This document shows positions 18,389-28,014 of a stretch of 64,000 bases of DNA, piece by piece. A program made the translations under genes and the position numbers. The DNA lies in NCBI RefSeq assembly GCF_014205675.1, contig NZ_JACIIX010000001.1, forward strand, positions 544,989 to 608,988, given 5' to 3'. The stretch is from Novispirillum itersonii. GTDB lineage: Bacteria > Pseudomonadota > Alphaproteobacteria > Rhodospirillales > Rhodospirillaceae. The first letter of the stretch is position 1, and every line of letters starts with the position of its first letter. The notes beneath the pieces were generated by a model. That model had not been told where the DNA came from, ran no database searches, and saw only the letters and a list, made by a program, of their open reading frames with translations.

Positions 18389-20398
18389 ATGGGTATGACC
18401 TTTCTGTCGCGGCTGCTCCCGTCCCGGCGTCCCCGCTCCATCGCCCCCAGCCGCTCCATCCCCCCCAGACTGGCCGCGCTTGTGGCCGGGATTGCCCTTG
18501 GCCTTGGCCTGATGGTGCAGGACGCCGCCGCCGACAGCGCCCGGGTTGAGACACCGCAGGCGGCCGTCAGCCTGATTGCCGACCGGATCGCCATTGACGG
18601 GGCGCCCTCCGTCCGCATCGGCCTGCGCTACGACCTGAAGGACGACTGGAAGGTTTACTGGCGCTCCCCCGGGGATGCCGGATACCCGGCGACGCTGTCG
18701 TGGCAGGGGTCCGACAACACGGTGCCGGAGCAGATCCGCACCGACTGGCCGGTGCCGGTCCGCTTCAGCGTGCTGGGAATCGAGACACTGGGCTACAAAC
18801 ATCAGGTGGTGTTCCCCCTGACCGTCCCGGTGACCGACCCGACCCACCCTCTGCGGCTGCGGCTAAATGCCGACTACCTGATCTGTTCCGAAATCTGCGT
18901 GCCCGGTCAGGTCGCCCTTGCCCTTGACCTGCCCGCCGATGCGCCGCCGGACCGCCAGCTTCTGGCCGACGCCGCCGCCAGCGCCCACCTGATCGACCAG
19001 TACGCCGCACAGGTGCCCGCTCCGGCCGGACAGGGGCTGAGCCTGTCATCCCTGACCCTGTCCACCGGCAGCGACGGCGGCCAGACCATCACCGCCACGG
19101 TGACGGCGCTGCCGCCGCTGACCGCCCCGGATCTGTTCATCGAGGGGCCGGTCAACGGCACCACCGGCCTGATTTCCGGCCCGCCGACGGTGCGCCCCGG
19201 ACCGGACGGCACCACCACCCTGTCCACGCCGCTGACCACGCCACTGCCGGTCACGGCCCTGCCGCCGGTGCGGGTGACGGTCGCCGACAGCGGGCGCGGC
19301 CTTGATGCCACCCTGACCCCGACGGTCACCACCGCCGCAGCGGACAGCGGGGGCACCACCCTGCTGCTCATCCTCGGCCTTGCCCTGCTGGGGGGGCTGA
19401 TCCTGAACATCATGCCCTGCGTGCTGCCGGTCCTGTCGCTGAAGCTGCTGCATCTGGTCAAAGCCGCCGGAACCGAACGCCCGGTCCTGCGCCGCAGCTT
19501 CCTCGGCACGGCTGCGGGCATCATCACCACCTTCCTGATCATGGCCGGAATCCTGACCGGCCTGAAGCTGGCGGGCACCGCTGTCGGCTGGGGCATCCAG
19601 TTCCAGCAGCCGGTGTTTCTGGCGGTGATGATTGTTCTGCTGCTGCTGTTCGCCGCCAATCTGCTGGGGGCGTTCACCCTGCGCCTGCCCGGCGTGATCG
19701 GCGATCTTGCCGCCCGCCCCGGCGGCGGGGCTTTTGCCAACGGGGTGTTCGCCACCCTGCTGGCCACCCCCTGCTCCGCCCCGTTCCTTGGCACCGCCGT
19801 CGGCTTCGCGCTGGCCCGGGGGCCGGTGGAAATCCTCGCCATCTTCACCGCCCTTGGGCTGGGGATGAGCCTGCCCTATCTGGCGGTCGCCGCCGCCCCC
19901 GGTCTGGCCACTGTCCTGCCGCGCCCGGGCCGCTGGATGGCCACGGCCAAGCGGGTTCTTGCCCTGCCCCTGATCGGCACCGCCCTGTGGCTGGGCAGTA
20001 TCCTGCTGCCGCAGCTGCTGCCCGCCCCCGCCGCCAGTCCCTCCGTTCAGGGGCTGTGGGTGCGCTTTGCGCCGGACCGGATCGACACTCTGGTGGCCGG
20101 GGGACAGACCGTTATCGTTGATGTCACCGCCGACTGGTGTGTCACCTGCAAGATCAACAAGCTGACGGTGCTGGACAACGCCACGATCCTGCCGCGCCTG
20201 TCCCAGCCCGGTGTGGTCGCCATGCAGGCGGACTGGACCCGTCCGGATCCGGTCATCTCGGCCTTTCTGGCCCGCTATGGCCGCTATGGCATCCCCTTCA
20301 ACGTGGTTTACGGCCCCGGAGCGCCGCAGGGCCTGCCGCTGCCGGAAATCCTGACCCCCGACGCCCTGATTTCAGCCCTCGACAAGGCGAAAGGCTGA
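18389..20398 (+). CDS. DsbD/ScsB-like thiol-disulfide reductase
   Basis: Membrane protein passing electrons from cytoplasmic thioredoxin to periplasmic thiols. It has a signal peptide (about residues 26-49). The periplasmic N-terminal domain contains the redox pair C166-S-E-I-C170. The CcdA-like membrane core has one Cys in NIMPC344VLP and one in TPC462SAPF, the expected pair of the transmembrane reductase. A C-terminal periplasmic thioredoxin domain carries WC584VTC587. The N-terminal domain looks more like the ScsB/DsbD-alpha-variant than E. coli DsbD. The start directly follows the 25-bp repeats; a second ATG is two codons later. A peroxiredoxin gene follows. Confidence 0.92.
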   Translation: MGMTFLSRLLPSRRPRSIAPSRSIPPRLAALVAGIALGLGLMVQDAAADSARVETPQAAVSLIADRIAIDGAPSVRIGLRYDLKDDWKVYWRSPGDAGYPATLSWQGSDNTVPEQIRTDWPVPVRFSVLGIETLGYKHQVVFPLTVPVTDPTHPLRLRLNADYLICSEICVPGQVALALDLPADAPPDRQLLADAAASAHLIDQYAAQVPAPAGQGLSLSSLTLSTGSDGGQTITATVTALPPLTAPDLFIEGPVNGTTGLISGPPTVRPGPDGTTTLSTPLTTPLPVTALPPVRVTVADSGRGLDATLTPTVTTAAADSGGTTLLLILGLALLGGLILNIMPCVLPVLSLKLLHLVKAAGTERPVLRRSFLGTAAGIITTFLIMAGILTGLKLAGTAVGWGIQFQQPVFLAVMIVLLLLFAANLLGAFTLRLPGVIGDLAARPGGGAFANGVFATLLATPCSAPFLGTAVGFALARGPVEILAIFTALGLGMSLPYLAVAAAPGLATVLPRPGRWMATAKRVLALPLIGTALWLGSILLPQLLPAPAASPSVQGLWVRFAPDRIDTLVAGGQTVIVDVTADWCVTCKINKLTVLDNATILPRLSQPGVVAMQADWTRPDPVISAFLARYGRYGIPFNVVYGPGAPQGLPLPEILTPDALISALDKAKG

Positions 20399-20456
20399 GC
20401 TTATTTGTCGGGTACACCGCCGGTTCCGTCCGGCCACTCCAGAGAAGGATCGACCC

Positions 20457-20936
20457 ATGACCATTTCCGTTGGCGCCCCGGTTCCCGCCGTTACCCTGAA
20501 GGTGGTGAACGCCGGGACGGTTGAACCGAAGAATGTCGCCGAGCTGTTTGCGGCTGGCCGTCATGTGGTGTTCTCGGTGCCGGGTGCCTTCACCCCGACC
20601 TGCTCCGCCAAGCACCTGCCGGGCTTCGTCGCCAAGCTGGCCGAGCTGAAGGCCAAGGGCGTCGCCTCCGTCGCCTGCCTCGCCGTCAACGATGCCTTCG
20701 TGATGAAGGCATGGGCCGAGCGTGATGGCAGCCCGGACATTCTGATGCTGGCCGACGGCAATGCCGAACTGGCCGCCGCGCTGGGCCTGACGCTGGATGC
20801 CTCCGGCTTCGGCATGGGCACCCGCAGCCAGCGCTTTGCCGTGGTGATCAACAACGGCACCATCGAGTCGCTGTTCATCGAAGAGCCGGGTGCCTTTGCG
20901 GTGTCCAGCGCCGAACACGTGCTGGCCAACCTGTAA
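20457..20936 (+). CDS. Prx5-type peroxiredoxin
   Basis: Thiol peroxidase reducing H2O2 or alkyl hydroperoxides. At 159 aa it fits the Prx5/AhpE-like class. The peroxidatic site is PGAFTPTC49; another Cys is at 74 (VACLAVND), the position conserved in bacterial Prx5. Typical motifs GTRSQRFAVV and FIEEPGAF follow. ATG start at 20457 after AGAAGGATCGACCC. It lies 58 bases after the dsbD-like gene and is followed by a strong terminator. Co-expression of a thiol reductase and peroxiredoxin would make sense in thiol stress, but is inferred. Confidence 0.94.
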   Translation: MTISVGAPVPAVTLKVVNAGTVEPKNVAELFAAGRHVVFSVPGAFTPTCSAKHLPGFVAKLAELKAKGVASVACLAVNDAFVMKAWAERDGSPDILMLADGNAELAAALGLTLDASGFGMGTRSQRFAVVINNGTIESLFIEEPGAFAVSSAEHVLANL

Positions 20937-20952
20937 GATCCTGATACTGAAA

Positions 20953-20998
20953 ACAGAAACCCCCGGAGAGCGGTTCCGCCCTCCGGGGGTTTTTCTGT
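20953..20998. terminator. bidirectional rho-independent terminator
   Basis: A long stem, ACAGAAACCCCCGGAG with CTCCGGGGGTTTTTCTGT, lies between the convergent peroxiredoxin and ychF genes. It has A/T tracts on both sides. Confidence 0.9.
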
Positions 20999-21016
20999 CT
21001 GGCCCGTCTGAAAGGA

Positions 21017-22119
<1,103 letters not shown>

Positions 22120-22120
<1 letters not shown>

Positions 22121-22833
22121 CAGAGTTTCCCTTCCGGTTTGGCGGCGGCGGCAAAGGCCGCGGCCATGGTGGTGTTCGGTCCGGTGGCCGCCGGTTTTCC
22201 CCCCGCCGTGGCAGGGGCAGCACCACCGTCAGCCGGTTTGGCCACATCGGCCTTCTTCGGCTTGGGCGGCTGGGTGGCCAGCGTCACCTTGTTCTGGAAT
22301 CCGGCATGATCGCCCTTCAGCAGCAGGGCAATATTCTTCGACACGGCCTGTAGGAACGGGTCCAGCCAAACCTCATCAGCCTTGCCGAAATCGCCCAGCA
22401 CCCACTTGTGGACCAGTGCCTTGTCATGCGGGCGGCCAATGCCCAGCCGGACCCGCCAGTAATTGGCGCCGACATGGGCGTCAATATCACGCAGGCCGTT
22501 GTGCCCGGCGTGCCCGCCGCCCTGCTTGGTGCGCAGCTTGCCCGGTGGCAACTCCAGCTCATCATGCAGGACGATAATGTTTTCCGGCGCAATCTTGAAG
22601 AACCGCGCCACCTCGCCGACGGACTGGCCGGAGCGGTTCATATAGGTCATCGGCTTCAGGGCCAGAACCCGCTGTCCGGCAATTTCGCCGTCAGCCAGTT
22701 CGCCGGAATATTTGGCCCGCCAGCCGGAAAAGGAATGGCGGCGGACGAGATCGTCCACCGCCATGAACCCGATGTTGTGGCGGTTTCCGGCATACTCCGT
22801 TCCCGGGTTGCCAAGTCCCACCACAAGCCACAT
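22120..22833 (-). CDS. pth: peptidyl-tRNA hydrolase with Ala/Pro-rich tail
   Basis: Recycles tRNA by cleaving peptidyl-tRNA. Key residues are visible: Asn10 in GLGNPG, His19 in GNRHNIGF and the [13 protein letters not shown] segment with the catalytic Asp. I chose ATG at 22833, which gives [11 protein letters not shown], over an upstream codon that would add 29 unrelated residues. At 237 aa it is longer than E. coli Pth because of about 45 extra residues rich in Ala, Pro, Lys and Gly ([20 protein letters not shown]). Such tails are frequent in alphaproteobacteria. It lies between rplY and ychF. Confidence 0.96.
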
Positions 22834-22879
22834 CGAAGTCTCTCCCTTCATACCGGATCCGGTCCTGGACAGGACTGGA

Positions 22880-23464
22880 TTATTCGGTCTTCCCACCAGC
22901 CGGAGCGGAAATGGTGGCAATGGTGAAGTCGCGGTCGGCGATGGCCGGACGCACGCCTTCCGGCAGCTTCACGTTGGAAATGTGCACGGACGCGTTGATT
23001 TCCAGACCGGCCAGATCGACAACGATCTGTTCCGGCAGGTCATCCGGGCGGGCAATCACTTCGACCGAGTGACGGACGACGTTCAGGGTGCCACCCTTCT
23101 TCAGGCCCGGGCATTCGTTCTGGTTGATGAACTCAACCTGCACTTCGGCATGGACGGCGTGGTCCTTGTTGACGCGCAGGAAGTCGACGTGCAGCGGGGC
23201 GTCGGTGACGACGTGGAACTGAACGTCCTGAGCCATCACGCGGTGGGTTTCCCCGCCTTCGACGACCAGATCATACTGGTGGGAATAAAAGCCCGGCTTG
23301 TGGAGGGCAGCGATCAGCTGACGCGGATCCATCTGGACCAGCACCGCTTCCTGCTTGTCGCCGTAAATGACGCCCGGGACCAGACCCAGACGACGAACGG
23401 CGCGGGCTGCCCCCTTACCTGCCTTCTCGCGCTTTTCGACCTTGAAGGTAACGACTTGCACCAT
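22880..23464 (-). CDS. rplY: 50S ribosomal protein L25 (Ctc/TL5 form)
   Basis: 5S rRNA-binding ribosomal protein in its long general-stress form, with the N-terminal L25 domain ([27 protein letters not shown]) and a C-terminal beta domain (ADVPLHVDFL-like, here [12 protein letters not shown]). ATG at 23464 is preceded by AGGAG at good spacing, so the longer upstream frame is rejected. 194 aa. First gene of rplY-pth-ychF, with a promoter candidate at 23546-23574. Confidence 0.96.
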   Translation of the reverse strand: MVQVVTFKVEKREKAGKGAARAVRRLGLVPGVIYGDKQEAVLVQMDPRQLIAALHKPGFYSHQYDLVVEGGETHRVMAQDVQFHVVTDAPLHVDFLRVNKDHAVHAEVQVEFINQNECPGLKKGGTLNVVRHSVEVIARPDDLPEQIVVDLAGLEINASVHISNVKLPEGVRPAIADRDFTIATISAPAGGKTE

Positions 23465-23545
23465 AGGATTAACTCCTGAAAAGCAAACCGGCGCCAGCCT
23501 CCAGGGGTGCTGACGCCAGTCCCGCCACAACGGCGGGAACGCGGG

Positions 23546-23574
23546 CTTTTACACCGATCGGGACGGTTTTGCAA
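23546..23574 (-). promoter_or_regulatory. candidate promoter of rplY-pth-ychF
   Basis: On the minus strand TTGCAA, 17 bases and TAAAAG are seen, about 80 bases before rplY. The -35 box sits in the loop of the upstream gene's hairpin (23559-23582), so the two elements overlap. Confidence 0.45.
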
Positions 23575-23582
23575 CCGTCCCG
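23559..23582 (-). terminator. hairpin after the sodium symporter gene
   Basis: CGGGACGGTT/AACCGTCCCG form a perfect 10-bp stem with a TTGC loop, nine bases after the symporter stop. There is no T-run, so the strength is uncertain. Confidence 0.55.
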
Positions 23583-23590
23583 CCGGGTTT

Positions 23591-24919
23591 TCAGCCGATC
23601 AGGCCCTGAATCAGGATCCAGGCGATGGCCGCCGGGGCCACCACTTTCAGCAGCCAGTTCCACACCGGCAGCAGGGCGAACGGCACGCTGCCGTCATTGG
23701 TGGCTTCGCGCCGCATCACCGGCCAGACCACCCATCCGGCAAACAGGCACATCAACAGCCCCCCGACCGGCATGATCAGTTTGGAGGTGATGAAGTCCAG
23801 CAGATCAAGGAACGGCAGGCCGAACACCTTGAAATCCGCCCAGATCCCCAGCGACAGCGAACTGGGAATACCGATCAGGAAAGCGATCCCGCCCAGCACC
23901 AGCACTGCGGTGCGGCGTGATACCTTCAGCTCGTCGATCAGATAGGCCACCGGCACTTCCAGCAGCGACACCGAGGAGGTCAGCGCCGCAAACAGCAGCA
24001 GCAGGAAGAACCCCGCCCCAAACACAGTGCCCCCCGGCATCTGCTGGAACACGCCCGGCAGGGTGATGAAGGTCAGGCCCGGCCCCGCCCCCGGAGTCAC
24101 CCCGAAGGCAAACACCGCCGGCATCACGATCAGACCGGCGAGAATCGCCACACCGGTATCCAGCCCGATCACCATGACGGTGGAGCGCGGCAGATTCTGA
24201 TCCCGGGTCAGGTAGGACCCGTAGGTGATCATCGCCCCCATACCGATCGACAGCGAGAAGAACGCCTGCGACAGCGCCGCCAGCACCACATCGGCATTGA
24301 TCTTGCTGAAATCGGGCTTCAGGTAGAACTCCACCCCGGCCATCGCCCCGTCCAGCGTCACCGCCCGGCCGATCAGCACGACCAGCAGCACCAGCAGGGT
24401 CGGCATCAGAATCTTGTTCCAGCGCTCAATCCCGGCGGAGACCCCCTTCAGCACCACCCCGACCGTCAGCGCCATGAAGACGGCGTGGTAGACCAGCGGT
24501 TCCAGCGGGTCAGCGACAAAGCCCGAGAAAATCGCGGCAAAATCCAGCCCCGGCGCCGTCAGGGTGCCATCCACCATCTTTACCGTGTAGGCAATGGTCC
24601 ACCCGCCGATAACACTGTAGAAGCCAAGGATCAGGAAGCCGCAGATCACGCCGAGATAGCCGGTGACCGGCCAGAGACCGCCCTTCAGCACCGCGAAAGC
24701 CCCGACCGGATTCTTCTGGGCGGCGCGGCCGATCGCCATTTCCGCCAGCATGCCGGTGGCACCGATGGTCAGCACCAGCACCAGATAGGTGACGACAAAG
24801 GCCGCCCCGCCGTTCTGACCGACCAGATACGGAAACTTCCACACATTCCCCAGCCCGACCGCCGACCCGGCGGCGGCCAGAATGAAACCGAGGCGGGAAC
24901 CCCAGTGTTCACGCGTCAT
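23591..24919 (-). CDS. NSS-family sodium-dependent transporter
   Basis: Secondary transporter of the neurotransmitter:sodium symporter (SNF) family, LeuT fold, usually importing an amino acid with Na+. The N-terminal family signature is GSAVGLGNVWKFPYLVGQNGG (key residues GLGNVWKFPY and NGGAAF). About eleven to twelve hydrophobic segments follow. I chose ATG at 24919 (MTREHWGSRLGF), after AAGGAGCG, over an upstream frame with a basic non-membrane extension. 442 aa. The substrate cannot be read from sequence. It stands alone between prs and rplY. Confidence 0.93.
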   Translation of the reverse strand: MTREHWGSRLGFILAAAGSAVGLGNVWKFPYLVGQNGGAAFVVTYLVLVLTIGATGMLAEMAIGRAAQKNPVGAFAVLKGGLWPVTGYLGVICGFLILGFYSVIGGWTIAYTVKMVDGTLTAPGLDFAAIFSGFVADPLEPLVYHAVFMALTVGVVLKGVSAGIERWNKILMPTLLVLLVVLIGRAVTLDGAMAGVEFYLKPDFSKINADVVLAALSQAFFSLSIGMGAMITYGSYLTRDQNLPRSTVMVIGLDTGVAILAGLIVMPAVFAFGVTPGAGPGLTFITLPGVFQQMPGGTVFGAGFFLLLLFAALTSSVSLLEVPVAYLIDELKVSRRTAVLVLGGIAFLIGIPSSLSLGIWADFKVFGLPFLDLLDFITSKLIMPVGGLLMCLFAGWVVWPVMRREATNDGSVPFALLPVWNWLLKVVAPAAIAWILIQGLIG

Positions 24920-24994
24920 GGGACGCTCCTTCCCTCTTTGTTGACGTAACGGAAAGCGGGAGCGTTTACGGCAAGAGCCCCGACAGCGCAAACA

Positions 24995-25022
24995 AAAACG
25001 GCACCCCGAAGGATGCCGTTTT
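24995..25022 (-). terminator. rho-independent terminator of prs
   Basis: AAAACGGCA/TGCCGTTTT with a 10-base loop, followed on the minus strand by a T-run (CCGTTTTTGTTT). It is about 80 bases after prs. Confidence 0.8.
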
Positions 25023-25028
25023 GTGCAT

Positions 25029-25066
25029 AAAAGACCTCTGAAGCTTCAGAAGAAGAGGCTTTTTTC
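25029..25066. terminator. second hairpin downstream of prs
   Basis: AGACCTCT..AGAGGCTTTTTT enclose the palindrome CTGAAGCTTCAG. Together with the next hairpin it forms a tandem terminator after prs. Confidence 0.6.
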
Positions 25067-25101
25067 GATCAACCGGCTTCCGCTCAATCGGAAAATCCTC
25101 T

Positions 25102-26034
25102 TCAGTCAAACAGACTGGACACCGAGCGTTCGTCAGAAATACGGGCAATCGCTTCCGCCAGCAGCGAGGCGATCGAGAACTGGCGGATGTTCGGAGCCAT
25201 GCGCACCGCTTCCGTCGCCTGAATCGAGTCGGTGATCACCAGCTCCTTCAGCGGGGAATTGGTGACGCGGGCCACGGCGCCGCCGGACAGCACACCATGG
25301 GTGACGTAGGCAGAGACCGAATTGGCCCCGGCATTCATCAGCGCCACGGCTGCATTGCACAGGGTTCCGGCGGAGTCGACGATATCGTCCACCAGAATAC
25401 AGGTGCGGTTCTTGACGTCCCCGATGATGTTCATCACTTCCGACACACCGGCCTTTTCGCGGCGCTTGTCGATGATGGCCAGATCGGCATCCAGACGCTT
25501 GGCGATGATACGGGCACGGACCACGCCACCGACGTCCGGCGACACAATCATCAGACGTTCATCGCCATAACGGTTGCGGATGTCGTTGGAGAACACCGGG
25601 GCGGCAAACAGGTTGTCCACCGGAATATCGAAGAAGCCCTGAATCTGACCGGAGTGCAGATCCAGCGTCACCACACGGTTGGCACCGGCCTGTGTGATCA
25701 GGTTGGCGACCAGCTTGGCGGTGATCGGGGTGCGCGGGCCGGTCTTACGGTCCTGACGGGCATAACCGAAGTACGGCACCACGGCGGTGATGCGGCGGGC
25801 GGATCCACGGCGCAGCGCGTCGAGGGTCACCAGCAGTTCCATCAGGTTGTCGTTGGCCGGGTAGGAGGTCGGCTGGATGACGAAAACGTCTTCACCGCGC
25901 ACGTTCTCGTGCACTTCCACGAACACTTCCATGTCCGAGAACCGGCGGATGCTGGCGTTGGTGACGTCAAGGTGCAGGTAAGCGGCAATCGCTTCCGCAA
26001 GCGGACGGTTGGCGTTACAGCCCAGAACTTTCAT
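25102..26034 (-). CDS. prs: ribose-phosphate pyrophosphokinase
   Basis: Makes PRPP from ribose 5-phosphate and ATP for nucleotide, His and Trp synthesis. The 310-aa class I enzyme shows the [18 protein letters not shown] region (key residues FSDME and ENVRG), [30 protein letters not shown] and the PRPP-binding loop [17 protein letters not shown] at 26034 gives the family start [13 protein letters not shown], so the longer upstream frame is rejected. It is followed by two hairpin terminators and lies 319 bases from the upstream lipoprotein gene. Confidence 0.97.
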   Translation of the reverse strand: MKVLGCNANRPLAEAIAAYLHLDVTNASIRRFSDMEVFVEVHENVRGEDVFVIQPTSYPANDNLMELLVTLDALRRGSARRITAVVPYFGYARQDRKTGPRTPITAKLVANLITQAGANRVVTLDLHSGQIQGFFDIPVDNLFAAPVFSNDIRNRYGDERLMIVSPDVGGVVRARIIAKRLDADLAIIDKRREKAGVSEVMNIIGDVKNRTCILVDDIVDSAGTLCNAAVALMNAGANSVSAYVTHGVLSGGAVARVTNSPLKELVITDSIQATEAVRMAPNIRQFSIASLLAEAIARISDERSVSSLFD

Positions 26035-26352
26035 AAGGCGAAACTCCTGCTGCGAGCCGTCAGACCGCACTGACCTCGGCTCGGAACGAAGACCTGTTGA
26101 AACACGTGGTCCGGGCGGCGGTACCGGGCCGGGCCAGACGGGGGATGCCGTCTGTCCGGAGCCCAGAGGACTCCCCTGAGCAGACTCGGCAGGCAGCAAA
26201 CGGAAAAACGCCCGGAAACCGGGGAAGGCAAGACCGACCCCGTCCAGGCGGGGCGGACAATATCAACACGGTTTTCTTCTGTAAACAGTCATACAGTGTC
26301 CGCAGCCCGCAGGAAAGCGCCCCGGCCATCCCGGACAGCCATCATAGACTGC
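26035..26352. other. gene-free interval upstream of prs
   Basis: No gene or clear regulatory element was recognised. It should hold the prs promoter and leader on the minus strand, but no good -35/-10 pair was found. Confidence 0.45.
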
Positions 26353-27225
26353 TTATCGCCCCTCCACGCCCGCCCTGCGGGCAATACCCGGGATCCGGTC
26401 AAGCACATCCCCCAGCCCCCCGGCCCCGGCCTGCGCGATGGCCACCGCCAGCATCGGGAAACTGGTCTCAATCAACCGCTTCGGGACCGGATTTTCCTGC
26501 CGGGCCGTGCCCACATCCTGACCCGCCGCATCGACGACGGTCCAGACCACCGCCACCGGCACCAGCGCCTCTGCTCCGCCGGACTGTTGCAGGGCCCCGA
26601 GCGACAGCGTCCCCCGCACCTCCACGGCCGGGGTTCCGGCCTCGCGGGTCACCTCAACCCGGGTCTGCTTCAGGGCCGACTCCATGGCATTGCGCAGGAT
26701 CTCGGCCTGCTGGGACTGCGGGGCCGCAACCGTCACCCGGACCGGACGCACCTCTGCCGGGGCCTGCACCGGAGCCGGGGCGGCCCCGACCTTCATCCGC
26801 AGCTCCAGCGGCCGGTCACGGTCAGCATCCAGCGCCGGAACCAGCGCGGCGGCCACCGCCTCCGCCGGGACAGAGCGACGTTGCAGAAAGGTGGAAATCA
26901 CCGCACCGCCGGGCTCGGTCAACGACCATCGCAGCCCATCCCCCTGCGGCACCGCCGTCAGCCGGTAGCCATGGCCGGAGGTTCCGATCCGCGCCGGAGT
27001 TTCCTGCGCGTGCAGGGCCTGCACCAAGGCGGCAGCCTCCGCCCCGGCGTCCGGCCAGTCAGACGGCGGCTCAACCGTCACCGCATCAGCAGTGGCAAGG
27101 CGGGTCAGCTGGCGTGACCATCCCTGCCCATAGGCATCGCCGGTATGGTCAAACGGGCGGGGCACATCGCCGCAGGCAGACAGCCCGGTCAGCAGGATCA
27201 GGACGGAGGGGCGGACACCGCGCAT
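26353..27225 (-). CDS. predicted lipoprotein of unknown function, 290 aa
   Basis: Lipoprotein signal peptide with lipobox LTGLSAC (Cys18), so likely anchored in the envelope. The body is mostly beta and Ala/Val-rich. I do not recognise a named domain. Two segments, RPLELRMKVGAAP and EVRGTLSLGALQQSGGAE, could be strands of two related subdomains. ATG start at 27225. It lies 21 bases after pgeF and is the last gene of the hldD-lgt-midA-pgeF-lipoprotein run, so its acylation would be started by Lgt from the same probable operon. Confidence 0.82.
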   Translation of the reverse strand: MRGVRPSVLILLTGLSACGDVPRPFDHTGDAYGQGWSRQLTRLATADAVTVEPPSDWPDAGAEAAALVQALHAQETPARIGTSGHGYRLTAVPQGDGLRWSLTEPGGAVISTFLQRRSVPAEAVAAALVPALDADRDRPLELRMKVGAAPAPVQAPAEVRPVRVTVAAPQSQQAEILRNAMESALKQTRVEVTREAGTPAVEVRGTLSLGALQQSGGAEALVPVAVVWTVVDAAGQDVGTARQENPVPKRLIETSFPMLAVAIAQAGAGGLGDVLDRIPGIARRAGVEGR

Positions 27226-27246
27226 CGGTGACAGCTCCGGCCCCGG

Positions 27247-28014
27247 TCAGCGTTCAAGCGTGATGGCCGACAGCATGCGGCCATAATCCCCTTCGCCCCG
27301 CAGCACGGTACGGCGATAGCTGAAAAACCGGGTTTCCTCCCGGCAGGTGTCACAGGGGGTCGGCATCACCTCGCCGACATTCAGGCGGGCCAGACGGCGG
27401 GCAACATAGCCGGGCAGATCGAACATGAAGTACCCCTCGCGCCGTGACGGAGCGAAGAAGCGGACATTGTTCTCTTCCTCAGCCAGAAACGGTGCCGGGA
27501 ATTCCGGCCCGACCTCGTAGGACCGCTGGGCGATACAGGGGCCGATCCCGGCAACAATCCGGCGGGGCTTGGCCCCCAGCTCTTCCATCCGGGCGATGGT
27601 GTTGTCGATCACCCCGTGCAGGGCACCTTTCCATCCGGCATGCACCGCCGCCACCACCCCAGCAGTGCCGTCGGCCAGCAGGACCGGGGCACAGTCGGCG
27701 GTCAGCACCCCCACCGCCAGCCGGGGCCGGGTGGTGATCACCGCATCGGCGACCGGGATCGCCTCCGGATCAAACGGACCATCCACCACCACCACATCGG
27801 TGGTGTGCTTCTGGTTGACCGTCACCAGATTCTCCGGCGGCACTTCCAGTTCCAGCATACAGCGGGCGCGGTTGGTGCGGACATGGGCCGGATCATCAGC
27901 GGACCCGAACCCGCAGTTGCGGGAGGCATAAAGACCCTCCGACACGCCGCCGTTGCGGGTAAAGAACCCGTGGCGGACAGTGGCCAGAGCATTGAGCGCG
28001 GAGACAGTAATCAT
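27247..28014 (-). CDS. pgeF: PgeF/YfiH-type purine nucleoside phosphorylase (multicopper polyphenol oxidase family)
   Basis: Member of the YfiH (DUF152) family, whose E. coli member removes wrongly incorporated L-Ser from peptidoglycan precursors and whose relatives cleave purine nucleosides. Zinc-site motifs are VHAGWKGALHGV and GIGPCIAQRSYEVG, with ADCAPVLLAD and the C-terminal DTCREETRFFSYRR. ATG at 28014 overlaps the midA stop by four bases (ATGA), which fixes the start. 255 aa. The old name polyphenol oxidase (laccase) is misleading for most of the family. Confidence 0.92.
   Translation of the reverse strand: MITVSALNALATVRHGFFTRNGGVSEGLYASRNCGFGSADDPAHVRTNRARCMLELEVPPENLVTVNQKHTTDVVVVDGPFDPEAIPVADAVITTRPRLAVGVLTADCAPVLLADGTAGVVAAVHAGWKGALHGVIDNTIARMEELGAKPRRIVAGIGPCIAQRSYEVGPEFPAPFLAEEENNVRFFAPSRREGYFMFDLPGYVARRLARLNVGEVMPTPCDTCREETRFFSYRRTVLRGEGDYGRMLSAITLER

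Noticed and set aside
17957-18847. minus-strand frame containing the translated 25-bp repeats as a repetitive peptide
   Set aside because: The repeat unit is not a multiple of three, so the apparent repeat peptide changes frame; the frame also overlaps the dsbD-like gene antisense.
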